From: Caulobacteraceae bacterium
GTDB taxonomy: Bacteria > Pseudomonadota > Alphaproteobacteria > Caulobacterales > Caulobacteraceae
Assembly: GCA_947501315.1 (NCBI GenBank)
Contig: CANMXH010000138.1
Location: 1 to 6,105, forward strand
Direction: 5' to 3'
DNA length: 6,105 bases
This document shows, piece after piece, positions 1 to 6,105 of this stretch. Numbering within the stretch: position 1 is the first letter of the stretch; each line of letters starts with the position of its first letter. A model generated the notes under the pieces. That model did no database searches, had not been told where the DNA came from, and saw nothing but the letters and a program-made list of their open reading frames with translations. Made by a program: the position numbers and the translations under genes.

Positions 1-2
1 CG

Positions 3-1463
3 TCAATCCTCTGCGGCCGCGCGGCTGCCGACGACGGTCTTGAGGGCTTCAAGGGCCCGCTCCCGCGCCATGGCATGATCGACCAGGGGCCGCGGATAGT
101 CGCGACCCAACCGGACGCCGGCCAGATCGAGCACACCGATCGGGGCTGTCCACGGGGCATGAAGCCACCGATCCGGCAATTTGCGGAGTTCCGGAACCCA
201 GCGGCGGACATAGCGACCGTCTGCATCGAATTTCTGACCCTGTGTGACGGGATTGAAGATCCTGAAATACGGAGCAGCATCGGCTCCGGATCCAGCGACC
301 CACTGCCAATTCTGCACATTCGACGCCAGATCGGCATCCACAAGGGTGTCGCGGAACCAGGCCTCGCCTTCGCGCCAGTCGATCAGCAGATGTTTGACCA
401 GGAAGGAGGCCACGATCATCCGCACGCGATTGTGCATGAAACCGGTCGTCCAGAGCTCACGCATGCCGGCATCCACGACGGGATAGCCGGTGCGTCCGCG
501 CTGCCACGCCTCGAGCCCGGCCGGATCATTGCGCCAGGGCATGGCGTCATATTCGGGCCGGAAGGCTGCGTCGGTCATCTGCGGGAAGGCATGCAGCAGA
601 TGGGCCGAGAACTCCCGCCAGCCGATCTCGGCGACGAATTTGTCGACCTCTGGGGCCGGGACGCGACCCTCGGTGGCTGCGGCCCGTGCCGCCCCGATCG
701 CGCGCCAGGGGCTGATCTCACCGAAATGCAGATGGGGCGAGAGGCGGCTGGTGGCCGGTTCGGCGGGAATGTCGCGGCCGAGGCTGTAGGATTTCAGTCC
801 GCGTGACAGGAAGGCCGCCAGGGCGGCCTCGGCCCCGGCTTCCCCCGGCGTCCAGTCGAAGCCACCGGACCAGTCAGGCCGACGGGGATGCAGGTCCCAG
901 GTATTGATGTTGTCGGAAGCGAGCCCTGTCGGGGTCCTCAGGCTGTCCGGCGCGGGGGCCGGGGGCGGCGCGACGGCGGTGGCCAGCAGGGCCCGATGGA
1001 AGGGGGTGAAGACCTTGTAGGGCAGGCCGGAGCCGTTGAGCACCGACCCTGGCCTTGCCAGCAGGGTGCCGTTCCAGCCCTTGCAGGTGACGCCCTCGGC
1101 CTGAAGTCCGTGGGCGATGTCGGCGTCGCGGGCGAAGGCGTCGGGCTCGAAGCGGCGGTTCAGGAAGACGGTGCCGGCCCCGGCCTCACGAATCAGCCGT
1201 CGTAGTTCGGCCTCGCTGTCGCTGCGTCGCAGGATCAGGCGCGAGCCGAGTGCGCTCAGCGCGGCGTCCAGCGCGCGCAGGGACTTGTCCAGCCACCAGA
1301 GGGAGGCTCCGCCCATTGGAGTGGCCGCGCCCTGGTCAAGGATATAGACCGGGATGACCGGGCGGCCGGTCTCAACAGCATGGGTCAGGGCCGGATTGTC
1401 CGCCAGCCGCAAATCCCGGCGGAACCAGAGTATCACCGGGGAGTCGTCGGCCTTGGTGGTCAT
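3..1463 (-). CDS. phrB: Deoxyribodipyrimidine photo-lyase (class I CPD photolyase), complete
   Basis: This 486-residue flavoprotein uses blue light to split cyclobutane pyrimidine dimers in DNA. The N-terminal antenna domain opens with WFRRDLRL (residues 13-20). The C-terminal FAD-binding domain contains SRLSPHLHFGEISP, WREFSAHLL, TGYPVVDAGMRELW and APYFRIFNPVTQGQKFD. The electron-transfer tryptophan triad of the E. coli enzyme (W306, W359, W382) appears intact as W310, W363 and W386. N382 matches the FAD-contacting asparagine N378. The length is close to E. coli PhrB (472 residues). I chose the ATG at 1463 because it sits just before the conserved first strand and has GGAG 9 bases upstream. 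An upstream in-frame ATG at 1523 would add 20 residues unlike the family, and the open frame beyond that is only the antisense of kdsA. The antenna cofactor cannot be told from sequence alone. The gene is divergent from the lipopolysaccharide genes, and the stop lies 2 bases from the window edge. Confidence 0.95.
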   Translation of the reverse strand: MTTKADDSPVILWFRRDLRLADNPALTHAVETGRPVIPVYILDQGAATPMGGASLWWLDKSLRALDAALSALGSRLILRRSDSEAELRRLIREAGAGTVFLNRRFEPDAFARDADIAHGLQAEGVTCKGWNGTLLARPGSVLNGSGLPYKVFTPFHRALLATAVAPPPAPAPDSLRTPTGLASDNINTWDLHPRRPDWSGGFDWTPGEAGAEAALAAFLSRGLKSYSLGRDIPAEPATSRLSPHLHFGEISPWRAIGAARAAATEGRVPAPEVDKFVAEIGWREFSAHLLHAFPQMTDAAFRPEYDAMPWRNDPAGLEAWQRGRTGYPVVDAGMRELWTTGFMHNRVRMIVASFLVKHLLIDWREGEAWFRDTLVDADLASNVQNWQWVAGSGADAAPYFRIFNPVTQGQKFDADGRYVRRWVPELRKLPDRWLHAPWTAPIGVLDLAGVRLGRDYPRPLVDHAMARERALEALKTVVGSRAAAED

Positions 1464-1472
1464 GCGGTCGGG

Positions 1473-1476
1473 CTCC
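1473..1476 (-). promoter_or_regulatory. Shine-Dalgarno site of the photolyase gene
   Basis: On the minus strand, GGAG ends 9 bases before the ATG at 1463. This supports that start over the longer in-frame alternative at 1523. Confidence 0.5.
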
Positions 1477-1515
1477 GTGATAGCTTGCGAACCTCGTCGT
1501 CCGACGCCACCTGAT

Positions 1516-1533
1516 TGCCGCATGAGTGCGGCA
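1516..1533. promoter_or_regulatory. Perfect inverted repeat in the divergent intergenic region
   Basis: TGCCGCA and TGCGGCA are exact reverse complements separated by the four bases TGAG. The dyad lies between the photolyase and kdsA starts and directly abuts TTGACC, a possible -35 element for kdsA. It could be an operator for a dimeric regulator, or a short hairpin in a leader transcript. There is no T run after it, so it does not look like an intrinsic terminator. A 7-bp dyad can occur by chance in GC-rich DNA. Confidence 0.35.
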
Positions 1534-1562
1534 TTGACCGCGCATAGCCAAGCCGCAAATCC
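1534..1562 (+). promoter_or_regulatory. Candidate kdsA operon promoter
   Basis: TTGACCG at 1534-1540 resembles the -35 element of housekeeping sigma promoters, including the Caulobacter form TTGACGS. GCAAATCC at 1555-1562 lies 14 bases downstream and only partly fits the Caulobacter -10 pattern GCTANAWC. The position fits a promoter for kdsA, but the -10 match is poor and the leader would be very short. Confidence 0.25.
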
Positions 1563-1577
1563 GGGAATTCCGCCTTG
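1563..1577 (+). promoter_or_regulatory. Ribosome binding site and TTG start of kdsA
   Basis: GGGA at 1563-1566 sits 8 bases before TTG at 1575. An in-frame TAG at 1545-1547 closes the frame upstream, and no ATG or GTG lies between that stop and the conserved core. The next in-frame ATG is codon 44, already past the metal-binding AGPC motif. The TTG is therefore the only sensible start. Confidence 0.6.
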
Positions 1578-2453
1578 TCCAAGCCGAACGCTGTTATCGA
1601 TATCTCGCAGGGCCTGAAGCGGCCGGTCTCCATCGGTGGCGGTCAGCGGATCGTCTTCATCGCCGGCCCGTGCCAGCTGGAAAGCCGCCAGCACGCGCTG
1701 GAAATGGCCCATGCCTTGAAGGAGATCGGTGAGCGCCTGAATGTCGGCGTCATCTACAAGACCAGTTTCGACAAGGCCAACCGCACCTCGGCCACGGCCG
1801 CGCGCGGGTTCGGTCTGGAAGGCTCCCTGCCCATCTTCGCCGAGATCCGCGAGGTTACCGGCCTGCCGGTCCTGACCGATGTTCACACCGAGGAACATTG
1901 CCGCATCGCCGCCGAGGCGGTGGATGTGCTGCAGATTCCGGCCTTCCTGAGCCGCCAGACCGACCTGCTGCTGGCCGCCGCCGCGACGGGCAAGGCGATC
2001 AACATCAAGAAGGGCCAGTTCCTGGCCCCGTGGGACATGAAGAACGTCATCGCCAAGGTGGTCGGGGCGGGCAATCCGAATGTCATGGCCTGCGAGCGCG
2101 GGGCCAGCTTTGGCTACAATACGCTGGTGTCGGACATGCGTGCCCTGCCGATCCTGCGCGAGATCGGCTGTCCGGTGGTGTTCGATGCGACCCATTCGGT
2201 GCAGCAGCCGGGCGGGCAGGGGACGTCTTCGGGCGGGCAGCGGGAATTTGTGCCGGTGCTGGCACGCGCTGCTGTGGCGGTGGGCGTGGACGCCGTCTTC
2301 ATGGAAACCCACCAGGACCCCGACAATGCGCCGTCGGACGGGCCGAACATGGTGCCTCTGGACCAGTTCGAGGCGCTGGCGGCTGATCTGATCGCCTATG
2401 ACGACCTGACCAAGGCGCGGATGGCGGCCATTTCCCTTTCTGGGGCGCACTGA
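1575..2453 (+). CDS. kdsA: 3-deoxy-8-phosphooctulonate (Kdo-8-P) synthase
   Basis: This cytoplasmic enzyme condenses phosphoenolpyruvate with D-arabinose 5-phosphate to give Kdo-8-phosphate, the committed step to the Kdo of lipid A-core. The 292-residue protein has the size and single TIM-barrel layout of the family. Visible landmarks are IAGPCQLES (30-37), KTSFDKANRTS (62-72), LTDVH (100-104), NIKKGQFLAPWDM (143-155), FDATHSVQQPGGQ (203-215) and METHQDPDNAPSDGPN (243-258). C33, H207, E244 and D255 match the metal ligands of the metal-dependent class (Aquifex type). In the metal-independent E. coli enzyme the cysteine position is asparagine. The related DAHP synthase family is less likely because the DATHSVQQPGG and KANRTS motifs are those of KdsA. 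It starts with TTG and lies 18 bases before hldE. Confidence 0.96.
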   Translation: MSKPNAVIDISQGLKRPVSIGGGQRIVFIAGPCQLESRQHALEMAHALKEIGERLNVGVIYKTSFDKANRTSATAARGFGLEGSLPIFAEIREVTGLPVLTDVHTEEHCRIAAEAVDVLQIPAFLSRQTDLLLAAAATGKAINIKKGQFLAPWDMKNVIAKVVGAGNPNVMACERGASFGYNTLVSDMRALPILREIGCPVVFDATHSVQQPGGQGTSSGGQREFVPVLARAAVAVGVDAVFMETHQDPDNAPSDGPNMVPLDQFEALAADLIAYDDLTKARMAAISLSGAH

Positions 2454-2471
2454 ATCCGATAGGCCAAGGGG

Positions 2472-3926
2472 ATGGCTGAACGGACGCTCGATCTCGGACA
2501 ATTGCAGGCGCTTCTGGAGCGGGTGCGTGGGCTGAAGGTCGCCTGCGTCGGCGACCTGATGCTGGACCGCTATGTCTATGGCGAGGTCAGCCGGATTTCA
2601 CCGGAAGCGCCGATCCCGATCCTTCGGACGCGCCGTATGACGGCCATGCCCGGCGGCGTCGGCAATGTGGCGCGCAATGTCGCGGCCCTGGGCGGCGTGG
2701 CACGGCTGGGTGCCGTGGCCGGTCAGGACGCGGCCGGTGACGAACTGGCAGCGCTGATCGCTGCCGAACCGGGCATTGAGGACGCGATCGAGCGCCGCGC
2801 CGGGGTCGCCACCATCGTCAAGACGCGCTTCGTTGCCGCCGGGCAGCAGTTGCTGCGGCTCGACGACGAGGCTGCGGCTCTGCCGGGCAAGGAAAGCGAT
2901 GCCTTTACGGGTGCTTCTGTCTATCTGCTGTCGGACTATGCGAAGGGTGTGGTCAGCGATGCGGTGATCGCCCAGGCGCTGGCCGCGGCGCAGAAGACGG
3001 GTGCGCCGGTGGTGGTCGACCCCAAGGGTCGGGACTTCGCCCGCTATGGTGCGGTTGATCTGATCAAGCCCAACGCCAGTGAACTGGCCGGGGCCACGGG
3101 CCTGCCGGTCGAGACGGATGCGGAGGTCGAGACGGCGTTGGCGACCCTGCTCGATGCCACGACGGTCAAGGCGGTGGTGGTCACGCGGGCGGGCAAGGGC
3201 ATGAGCCTGATGCGGCGCGGCGGACCGGTTCGCCATTTCCCCGGACGGGCGCGCGAGGTGTTCGACGTTTCGGGGGCCGGCGATACCGGTCTGGCGGCTC
3301 TGGGGCTGGCGCTGGGGGCCGGAGCCTCGCTGGAGACGGCGGTCGGGTTCGCCATCCTCGCCTCGGGTGTGGTGGTCGGAAAGGCGGGCACGGCTGTGGT
3401 CAGCCCGGCGGAGCTGATCGACGCCGAGATGAGCCAGCACGCGGCCGGGGCCCACGCCAAGGTGATGCCGCTGGAGGAACTGGCGCAGGTGGTCGAGGGC
3501 TGGAAACGGCAGGGGCTGAAGGTCGGCTTCACCAATGGCTGTTTCGACATCCTGCATCGCGGCCACGTCGCCTATCTGGCCCAGGCCCGGGGATGGTGCG
3601 ACCGGCTGGTGGTGGCGCTGAATACGGATGCCTCGGTGCGGCGGCTGAAGGGCGAGGGGCGGCCGATCAACGATCTGGACAGTCGGGCCGTGGTGATCGG
3701 CGGGCTTCAGTCTGTGGATCGGGTCACGGCCTTTGACGATCCCACGCCCCTGGCCCTGATCGAACGGCTGCGACCCGATGTGCTGATCAAGGGCGCGGAC
3801 TACAGCCGCGAGGGCGTGGTCGGCGGCGATCTGGTCGAGAGCTGGGGCGGAGAGGTCAGGCTGGCCAATTTCGAGGACGGCTATTCGACAACGAAGACGA
3901 TCGGGAAGATGAAGGACGAAACATGA
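2472..3926 (+). CDS. hldE: Bifunctional heptose 7-phosphate kinase / heptose 1-phosphate adenylyltransferase
   Basis: The 484-residue protein carries out two separated steps of ADP-heptose synthesis in the cytoplasm. The N-terminal ribokinase-like (PfkB) domain, about residues 20-320, phosphorylates D-glycero-D-manno-heptose 7-phosphate at C1. After GmhB removes the 7-phosphate, the C-terminal domain, about 345-480, adds AMP from ATP. The kinase part shows GDLMLDRY (27-34), PGGVGNVARNVAALG (60-74), IKPNASE (198-204) and DVSGAGDT (265-272), with D271 the probable catalytic base. The transferase part shows TNGCFDILHRGH with the nucleotidyltransferase HxGH signature at 362-365, LIKGADY (438-444) and a C-terminal EDGYSTTKTI typical of HldE. 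The length is close to E. coli HldE (477 residues). AGG lies 8 bases before the ATG, and a purine run (AAGGGG) directly abuts it. The stop overlaps the start of hldD by 4 bases. Confidence 0.96.
   Translation: MAERTLDLGQLQALLERVRGLKVACVGDLMLDRYVYGEVSRISPEAPIPILRTRRMTAMPGGVGNVARNVAALGGVARLGAVAGQDAAGDELAALIAAEPGIEDAIERRAGVATIVKTRFVAAGQQLLRLDDEAAALPGKESDAFTGASVYLLSDYAKGVVSDAVIAQALAAAQKTGAPVVVDPKGRDFARYGAVDLIKPNASELAGATGLPVETDAEVETALATLLDATTVKAVVVTRAGKGMSLMRRGGPVRHFPGRAREVFDVSGAGDTGLAALGLALGAGASLETAVGFAILASGVVVGKAGTAVVSPAELIDAEMSQHAAGAHAKVMPLEELAQVVEGWKRQGLKVGFTNGCFDILHRGHVAYLAQARGWCDRLVVALNTDASVRRLKGEGRPINDLDSRAVVIGGLQSVDRVTAFDDPTPLALIERLRPDVLIKGADYSREGVVGGDLVESWGGEVRLANFEDGYSTTKTIGKMKDET
3911..3916 (+). 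promoter_or_regulatory. Shine-Dalgarno site of hldD inside hldE
   Basis: GAAGGA lies within the last codons of hldE, 6 bases before the hldD ATG at 3923. It is the strongest ribosome binding site in the window. Together with the ATGA overlap it allows both direct initiation and coupled re-initiation. Confidence 0.6.
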
Positions 3927-4924
3927 GCCGGCGCATGATCGTGGTCACCGGCGGTGCGGGCTTCATCGGCTCCAACATCGTCGCCCGTCTGTGTGCCGAG
4001 GACCGGCGCGACGTGATCGTCTGTGACCGGCTGGAGGACGCGGCCCTGGGCAAGTGGCGGAATATCGCCAAACACCCGATCGCCGACTTCTGGCAGCCGG
4101 AGGAACTGTTCGACCAGTTGGAGCGGCACGCGGAATCGATCGAGGCCGTGGTGCATATGGGGGCGATTTCCTCGACCACCGAGCCGGACGCCGACCTGAT
4201 CCTGCGGACCAATTTCAGCCTGTCGCGGGACATCTGGGACTGGTGCGCCCTGCGGGATGCGCGGATGATCTACGCCTCCTCCGCGGCCACCTACGGAGAC
4301 GGCGAGGCCGGGTTCGAGGACGATGACAGCCTTGAGGCACTGTCTTCGCTTCGACCACTTAATGCCTACGGTTATTCGAAAATGTTGTTTGACCAGTATG
4401 CGGCGCGGCAGTCGGATCGCGGCCAGTCGCCGAGCCAGTGGGCCGGGCTGAAATTCTTCAACGTCTACGGCCCGAACGAGGGCCACAAGGGCGGGATGAA
4501 GTCGGTCGTGGCCCAGATCTGGCCCAAGGTTCAGGCCGACGAACCGGTCACCCTGTTCCGGTCGCACAACCCGGCCTATGCCGACGGCGGCCAGATGCGC
4601 GACTTCGTCTTCGTCGAGGACGTGGTCGATATCGTCGAATGGCTGCTCGATGCGCCGCATGTCTCCGGCGTGTTCAATGCGGGTTCGGGACAGGCGCGGT
4701 CCTTCCTCGACCTGGCCCATGCGACCTTCGCCGCTGCGGGCAAGACGGCGCGGATCGAATATGTCGACACCCCGGAAAGCATCCGCGACAAATACCAGTA
4801 TTTCACCGAGGCGCGGATGGAGCGGGTGCGGGCCGCAGGTTTCGAGGGCCAGTCGACGCCGCTGGAAGAGGGGGTCCGGCGCTATGTGCAGAGCTTCCTC
4901 GCAACGACGGATCCCTATCGATGA
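3923..4924 (+). CDS. hldD: ADP-L-glycero-D-manno-heptose 6-epimerase
   Basis: This cytoplasmic short-chain dehydrogenase-type enzyme inverts C6'' of ADP-D-glycero-D-manno-heptose to give the L,D form that heptosyltransferases add to the inner core. The Rossmann nucleotide-binding loop is TGGAGFIGSN (9-18), followed by D36 at the end of the second strand. Family landmarks include ISSTTE (83-88), YASSAATYGD (118-127), PLNAYGYSK (146-154), FFNVYGPNEGHKGGMKSV (179-196) and MRDFVFVEDVVDI. Y150 and K154 form the YxxxK pair, and K190 lines up with K178 of E. coli HldD, proposed with Y140 as a catalytic base. At 333 residues it is slightly longer than the E. coli protein (310). The HEGA motif of E. 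coli reads HMGA here (79-82). Both ends overlap neighbouring genes by ATGA, so translation with HldE and the downstream protein is probably coupled. Confidence 0.96.
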   Translation: MSRRMIVVTGGAGFIGSNIVARLCAEDRRDVIVCDRLEDAALGKWRNIAKHPIADFWQPEELFDQLERHAESIEAVVHMGAISSTTEPDADLILRTNFSLSRDIWDWCALRDARMIYASSAATYGDGEAGFEDDDSLEALSSLRPLNAYGYSKMLFDQYAARQSDRGQSPSQWAGLKFFNVYGPNEGHKGGMKSVVAQIWPKVQADEPVTLFRSHNPAYADGGQMRDFVFVEDVVDIVEWLLDAPHVSGVFNAGSGQARSFLDLAHATFAAAGKTARIEYVDTPESIRDKYQYFTEARMERVRAAGFEGQSTPLEEGVRRYVQSFLATTDPYR

Positions 4925-6027
4925 AGACCGGCCGGATGAGCCTGCGCCAGTGGGTCGGCTGGACCGGCCTTGGCATTGTGCTGTTGCTGGCCACGGCCCT
5001 GGCGATCTGGCGGGGTGACATTCTTCAGGCCGGTCTGGACCCCCAGGTGCCGTTCCAGACCTACACGCCGCCGCCTGCCCCCGACTATGGCAGCCCGGCG
5101 GCCTGGGCGCTGCTGGACGTGCGTGGGCCGGGCTCGGGGCCTGCAGCGGTCTTCTTTGTGCATCCCACCACCCATGACGGCGGTCGCGAATGGAACGGGC
5201 CGATCGGGGATCCGGAGGCCGACGCCTGGCTGGAGCGGGTCGTCCTGCCCAACTATGCCGGTCCCTTCGCGCGGGCGGGGGCTATCAGCGCCCCGCGCTA
5301 TCGCCAGGGCAGCCTCTATACCCGGCTGACCCTGCGCGACGATGCGCGCGAGGCGCGAGCCTTTGCCTGGCGCGACATCGCCGCGGCCTTCGATGTCTGG
5401 ATCAGGCGACATCCGGACGGCCCCCTTGTGCTGGCCGGGGTCGAGCAGGGTGGCGATCTGGTCGAGCGTCTGGTGCGCGAGCGGGTGGCCGGCGACCCTG
5501 CCCTGCGCGCCCGGCTGGTGGCCGTCTATCTGGTGGATGTCGTGGCCGCCGTGGATTCCCTGACGGTCGAGGTTCCGGCCTGCGCCAGCCGCGCCCAGGC
5601 CGGCTGTATCGTCGCCTGGTCGCCGGTCAGCGAGGGCAATGACGGGGCCGGGCAACGGCGGCTGAGGCGGGCCCTTGTCTGGGACGAACGAGGCCGGCTG
5701 GTCGATCTCGCGGGCCGGGAGGCCTTGTGCGTCAACCCGGTGACCGGCTCGACCGACACGGCCCCGGTTGAGGCTCGCCTGCATCAGGGGGCAACCAATG
5801 CCACCGGCCTCGAATGGGGTGTTCGCCCGGCCCTGATGGCCCGCGAAATCGCCACCCAGTGCCGCGGCGGCCTGTTGCGCCACACCGAGTTGAAGACGGA
5901 GTCGTTCCGCGAGACGGGCAATTGGGCAGACCGAAGAAAATCGCGGCCTTACAATCTGTTCTATGGCGATATTGAAGCAGATGTTCAGGCCCGGATGGTT
6001 GTCTGGAAGGCCGGCCAGCCGGCCTAA
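4921..6027 (+). CDS. Membrane-anchored DUF3089 (alpha/beta-hydrolase fold) protein lacking the nucleophile serine
   Basis: The function is unknown. The 368-residue protein starts with a short basic stretch (K2, R5, R9) and one hydrophobic segment at about 11-30, either a membrane anchor or a signal peptide (A26-L27-A28 could be a cleavage site). The rest should therefore be periplasmic. DUF3089 landmarks as I recall them are VFFVHPTTHDGGREWNG (77-93), ISAPRYRQ (122-129), PACASRAQAGCIVAWSP (219-235), LCVNPVTG (269-276) and PYNLFYGDI (343-351). C221, C229, C270 and C314 could form disulfides. The elbow that usually reads GHSQG is GVEQGG (173-178), with E175 in place of serine. The usual histidine before the DYNLF-type motif also seems absent (KSRPYNLF). 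I chose the ATG at 4921 because it forms an ATGA overlap with hldD and precedes the hydrophobic segment; M6 at 4936 is an alternative. The longer open frame upstream only mirrors hldD. Confidence 0.85.
   Translation: MKTGRMSLRQWVGWTGLGIVLLLATALAIWRGDILQAGLDPQVPFQTYTPPPAPDYGSPAAWALLDVRGPGSGPAAVFFVHPTTHDGGREWNGPIGDPEADAWLERVVLPNYAGPFARAGAISAPRYRQGSLYTRLTLRDDAREARAFAWRDIAAAFDVWIRRHPDGPLVLAGVEQGGDLVERLVRERVAGDPALRARLVAVYLVDVVAAVDSLTVEVPACASRAQAGCIVAWSPVSEGNDGAGQRRLRRALVWDERGRLVDLAGREALCVNPVTGSTDTAPVEARLHQGATNATGLEWGVRPALMAREIATQCRGGLLRHTELKTESFRETGNWADRRKSRPYNLFYGDIEADVQARMVVWKAGQPA
6009..6024. repeat. GC-rich inverted repeat at the convergent gene ends
   Basis: GGCCGGC and GCCGGCC flank the two bases CA at the very end of the DUF3089 coding region. 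A further CCGGCCGG at 6035-6042 gives an alternative stem with a loop over the stop codons. No T run follows on either strand, so this is not a standard intrinsic terminator. It may still form RNA structure between the two convergent genes. Confidence 0.3.
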
Positions 6028-6105
6028 TCAATCCCCGGCCGGTCGTTGCGCCAGTCGAACAGGGCTTCCAGCACCTTGACGGCCTCGCCCCGGGGGGAGG
6101 TCAGA
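6024..6105 (-). CDS. C-terminal end of an unidentified protein, cut by the window edge
   Basis: Only the last 26 codons and a TAG stop are present. The frame reads ...EAVKVLEALFDWRNDRPGID, looks like a helix with a polar tail, and has G or C at nearly every third codon position, like the real genes here. The other two frames read as arginine, proline and glycine-rich noise or hit a stop. I do not recognise the family. The stop overlaps the TAA of the DUF3089 gene by 4 bases in a tail-to-tail arrangement. An 82-base open frame is weak evidence alone, so the call rests on codon bias and position. Confidence 0.55.
   Translation of the reverse strand, partial: LTSPRGEAVKVLEALFDWRNDRPGID

Larger units (their letters stand above)
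1575..6027 (+). other. Putative kdsA-hldE-hldD-DUF3089 operon
   Basis: Four genes read in the same direction with an 18-base gap (kdsA to hldE) followed by two ATGA overlaps (hldE/hldD and hldD/DUF3089). No terminator-like hairpin with a T run is visible between them. The first three encode steps in making the Kdo and heptose of the lipopolysaccharide inner core, so co-transcription is likely. This is inferred from spacing and function. Confidence 0.7.

Noticed and set aside
1477..1484. Minus-strand GCTATCAC as a -10 element for the photolyase gene.
   Set aside because: It fits the Caulobacter -10 pattern well, but there is no -35 match at 10-14 bases. Transcription from it would also start at or past the Shine-Dalgarno site.
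1464..1574. A LexA (SOS) box controlling the photolyase gene.
   Set aside because: The alphaproteobacterial pattern GTTC-N7-GTTC is not present. Only a single GTTC half-site is seen on the minus strand (1489-1492).
1464..2501. Extension of the photolyase frame across the whole of kdsA on the minus strand (832 codons in total).
   Set aside because: The extra N-terminal part reads as arginine, histidine and glycine-rich noise antisense to kdsA. The photolyase has its own ATG and Shine-Dalgarno site at 1463. Long antisense open frames are expected in GC-rich genes.
2598..3566. 322-codon minus-strand open frame inside hldE.
   Set aside because: It is antisense to a well-recognised gene, has a low-complexity composition rich in R, H, Q and D, and has no recognisable motif.
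3881..4720. 279-codon minus-strand open frame inside hldD.
   Set aside because: It mirrors the hldD codon pattern and has no family motif or plausible translation start context.
4438..4920. N-terminal extension of the DUF3089 frame back into hldD.
   Set aside because: It overlaps the conserved part of hldD and reads as noise. The ATG at 4921 precedes a basic stretch and hydrophobic segment as expected for an exported protein.
4915..5883. 322-codon minus-strand open frame inside the DUF3089 gene.
   Set aside because: It is the antisense shadow of the real gene, and the plus-strand frame carries the family motifs.
1..6105. CRISPR array, insertion sequence, tRNA, rRNA or defence system.
   Set aside because: There are no spaced direct repeats, transposase motifs, terminal inverted repeats or RNA gene signatures. 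Coding genes fill almost the whole window.

Overview
The window is GC-rich DNA with tightly packed genes and strong G/C preference at third codon positions. It most likely comes from an alphaproteobacterium. The style of the proteins, and a DUF3089 protein beside lipopolysaccharide genes, suggest Caulobacterales (Caulobacter or Brevundimonas type). That placement is an inference from memory of families, not from a search.

Layout. On the minus strand at the left is a complete class I photolyase (3-1463). A 111-base divergent intergenic region (1464-1574) follows, with a perfect 7-bp dyad next to a possible -35 element. Rightward from there run four plus-strand genes with almost no gaps: kdsA (1575-2453, TTG start), hldE (2472-3926), hldD (3923-4924) and a membrane-anchored DUF3089 protein (4921-6027). 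The last three are joined by two 4-base ATGA stop/start overlaps. The final 82 bases hold the C-terminal end of an unidentified minus-strand gene that meets the DUF3089 gene tail to tail.

How the genes work together. KdsA makes Kdo-8-phosphate. HldE carries out the kinase and adenylyltransferase steps of ADP-heptose synthesis, and HldD makes the final ADP-L-glycero-D-manno-heptose. Together they supply the two sugars of the lipopolysaccharide inner core. Other needed enzymes (GmhA, GmhB, KdsB, KdsC, KdsD) are not in the window. The DUF3089 protein is translationally coupled to HldD, so an envelope role is plausible but unproven.

The main point of interest is that this DUF3089 protein has the alpha/beta-hydrolase family landmarks, yet the nucleophile-elbow serine is a glutamate (E175) and the usual C-terminal histidine also seems to be missing. 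It may be a pseudoenzyme. The rest is ordinary housekeeping; I see no mobile element, CRISPR array, RNA gene or defence system.
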